From: Flavobacteriaceae bacterium | Lineage (GTDB): Bacteria > Bacteroidota > Bacteroidia > Flavobacteriales > Weeksellaceae | Reading direction: 5' to 3' | DNA length: 46,038 bases | Assembly: GCA_012522185.1 (NCBI GenBank) | Contig: JAAYKY010000052.1 | Location: forward strand, 1-46,038 | Shown here: piece after piece, positions 44,626-46,038 of the stretch | Position numbering within the stretch: position 1 is the first letter of the stretch | Layout of the letters: every line of letters begins with the position of its first letter | The notes under the pieces: model-generated | Seen by the model: the letters and a program-made list of their open reading frames with translations, nothing else | What the model was told of the DNA's origin: nothing | Databases searched by the model: none | Program-made: the position numbers and the translations under genes

Positions 44626-44656
44626 TCGTCTTTGTGTGAGTTTATTGAATATTTTT

Positions 44657-44668
44657 TGTTCTTTGACA
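44657..44668 (+). promoter_or_regulatory. boxA-like antitermination element in the CRISPR leader
   Basis: TGTTCTTTGACA matches the boxA consensus of rRNA leaders in its core (TGTTCTTTGA). BoxA recruits Nus factors that protect long untranslated transcripts from Rho, and boxA elements upstream of CRISPR arrays have been reported. It stands about 160 bases before repeat 1 and just after cas2. Confidence 0.6.
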
Positions 44669-44786
44669 TTTTGGAAAACATAAATCACTGAAAAAGAAAG
44701 ATTTGTATAGTTGTCGATACCCAGCTAAAAATAGCCTATTGGACATCGACGACTTTTGAATAAGAAAATGTATCTTTACAAGCATT

Positions 44787-44810
44787 AAAGCCCAGTAAAA
44801 TGGGCTTTTT
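44787..44810 (+). terminator. Terminator-like hairpin before the first repeat
   Basis: AAAGCCCA (44787-44794) pairs with TGGGCTTT (44801-44808) around GTAAAA, then two more Ts. It sits 17 bases before repeat 1, so RNA from any promoter further left must pass it to reach the array. A weak terminator bypassed through boxA antitermination is one explanation. Confidence 0.55.
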
Positions 44811-44827
44811 AGTCGTCGAATCGACGG

Positions 44828-46037
44828 CTCTTAATCGTACCAAACTGGAATTGAAAAAATCAACCGGTTAGGGCTGTTTTTTCTACTGCAAATCTCTTAA
44901 TCGTACCAAACTGGAATTGAAAACTCTGGAAGAAGCTGTAAGCGTAATTCCAACGCCAGCTCTTAATCGTACCAAACTGGAATTGAAAAGCAGAAGCTTA
45001 TTAATTACTCAATTCAGTTAGAGCACTCTTAATCGTACCAAACTGGAATTGAAAATGGATTGGCGCGTGGCGGTGCGGCGAATGATGAGTCTCTTAATCG
45101 TACCAAACTGGAATTGAAAACAAGTCCGTTTAATGCTGTTTTGGCATTGTCAATACCTCTTAATCGTACCAAACTGGAATTGAAAAAATATTGAAGTAGC
45201 GGAAAGCCTGTATTTAATTGTCTCTTAATCGTACCAAACTGGAATTGAAAATTGCTTTCGGTAGTTGTTGCTTTGTTGTTTTCCTCTCTTAATCGTACCA
45301 AACTGGAATTGAAAATCATGAATCGAATTCTAACCCTGTTATCCGATACGCTCTTAATCGTACCAAACTGGAATTGAAAAAAAATATTACGTTAATGAAA
45401 AAATTAGTTTACATACTCTTAATCGTACCAAACTGGAATTGAAAAATCGAAGAGCGTACCGCAGACCAGCAGAAGCTTATTACTCTTAATCGTACCAAAC
45501 TGGAATTGAAAACACGTAGATCCGGGCGGGTGGACAGACCCGGCAGTCTCTTAATCGTACCAAACTGGAATTGAAAATGTCTTTATGGAAAATTGGCGAA
45601 ATTGATCATCGTTCTCTTAATCGTACCAAACTGGAATTGAAAAATAAAATTAATTCTTTATGAATACAAAAGATTTAGACTCTTAATCGTACCAAACTGG
45701 AATTGAAAAATTATTTTCACTTTCTTTTCCCTTGTTCCGCTTTCACTCTTAATCGTACCAAACTGGAATTGAAAATCTGATGTTATCGCTAAATGTTTTA
45801 TGCCTAAATCCACTCTTAATCGTACCAAACTGGAATTGAAAATTGCTTATTTCGCAGTTCGTCCGCTAATCCATTGCTCTTAATCGTACCAAACTGGAAT
45901 TGAAAATCGGAATTTCACCGTTCCGTTGGCACCAATGCAACTCTTAATCGTACCAAACTGGAATTGAAAAATAATATCAATAATCTTATATTGGTAGAAA
46001 AAGGTTGCTCTTAATCGTACCAAACTGGAATTGAAAA
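44828..46037 (+). CRISPR. CRISPR array, 19 repeats and 18 spacers, continuing past the window
   Basis: Nineteen identical 30-bp repeats start CTCTTAATCG and end GAATTGAAAA. Their starts are 44828, 44894, 44960, 45026, 45091, 45157, 45222, 45286, 45351, 45416, 45483, 45548, 45614, 45680, 45746, 45813, 45877, 45941 and 46008. Spacers measure 34-37 bases. The 3' end ATTGAAAA is the I-B-type repeat end that becomes the 8-nt 5' handle of crRNAs, so the array reads rightward from the leader at 44626-44827. No degenerate terminal repeat appears; the window cuts the array. Spacers 3 (44990-45025) and 10 (45446-45482) share 14 nt in a dovetail. Several spacers read as protein-like sequence. Confidence 0.99.
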
Positions 46038-46038
46038 T

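Larger units (their letters stand above)
44626..44827 (+). promoter_or_regulatory. CRISPR leader
   Basis: About 200 bases of AT-rich sequence between cas2 and the first repeat. It holds a boxA-like element, a terminator-like hairpin and several copies of a GTCGTC/GACGAC motif (44625-44630; TCGACGAC 44746-44753; GTCGTCGA 44812-44819). The last 13 bases before the repeat form CGTCGA-A-TCGACG (44814-44826), a near-perfect dyad that abuts repeat 1. A -7-like TATAGTTG at 44706-44713 is one base from consensus, with no good -33 element. The leader lies on the left because the repeat's 3' end is the crRNA handle and new spacers join there. Confidence 0.75.

Noticed and set aside
44787-44810. Hairpin read as the far-end terminator of an array transcribed leftward
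   Set aside because: The repeat end ATTGAAAA and the cas2-proximal leader indicate rightward transcription, and the T tail lies on the plus strand.
45029-45319. A 96-codon open frame on the minus strand inside the CRISPR array
   Set aside because: It only reads through repeats, repeating the same translated motif (FNSSLVRLR) once per repeat. It is an artefact of the array.

Overview
The window looks like a chromosomal segment of a Flavobacteriia/Flavobacteriales member (Bacteroidota). The main evidence is a type IX secretion and gliding cluster (porU, porV, gldJ), a GLPGLI-family protein next to a TonB-dependent receptor, DUF3857 and Kdo/WaaP-type proteins, AT-rich DNA, and promoters of the Bacteroidota TAnnTTTG type. 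No rRNA, tRNA, transposase or integrase gene was recognised.

Region 1 (1-5.4 kb, + strand) is a haem acquisition block: a haem-binding lipoprotein, FecCD permease, ABC ATPase, HmuS-like haem-handling enzyme and ChaN-like protein, followed by a small secreted protein. Region 2 (5.4-10.8 kb, - strand) is phosphate transport: pit with a DUF47/PhoU-like partner, then pstSCAB without an adjacent phoU. Region 3 (10.9-17.9 kb) holds porU-porV divergent from gldJ. Region 4 (17.9-25 kb) is housekeeping and envelope: murF, a DUF922-like protein that lacks the expected zinc ligands, a pRiA4b ORF-3-like protein, a CCA-adding enzyme homologue, a Sua5/YrdC protein, two glycosyltransferases and a WaaP-like kinase. 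Region 5 (25-34.6 kb) holds a DUF3857 protein, a LuxE-like acyl-activating protein, a TonB-dependent receptor with a GLPGLI partner, a broken small secreted-peptide gene beside a perfect 28-bp palindrome, a Na/Pi cotransporter and a sugar-nucleotidyltransferase. The pstS and nptA promoters share an arrangement of TTAACA-like direct repeats 11 bp apart upstream of TAATTTTGCAG, which looks like a Pho box.

Region 6 (34.6-46.0 kb, + strand) is a CRISPR-Cas type I locus, closest to I-B but in an unusual order: cas6, a second cas6-like gene, cas5, cas3, a divergent cas8, cas7, then a DUF4143 AAA ATPase gene, then cas4-cas1-cas2 and a CRISPR array. The array has 19 identical 30-bp repeats and 18 spacers in the window and runs off the right edge. 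The repeat ends in ATTGAAAA, which orients transcription rightward. The leader carries a boxA-like antitermination element and a terminator-like hairpin before repeat 1. Spacers 3 and 10 dovetail by 14 nt, so they sample one target; this predicts a 5'-CCA PAM and gives a 59-nt piece of target open in only one of six frames.

All family assignments are from reading the sequence; no database search was run.
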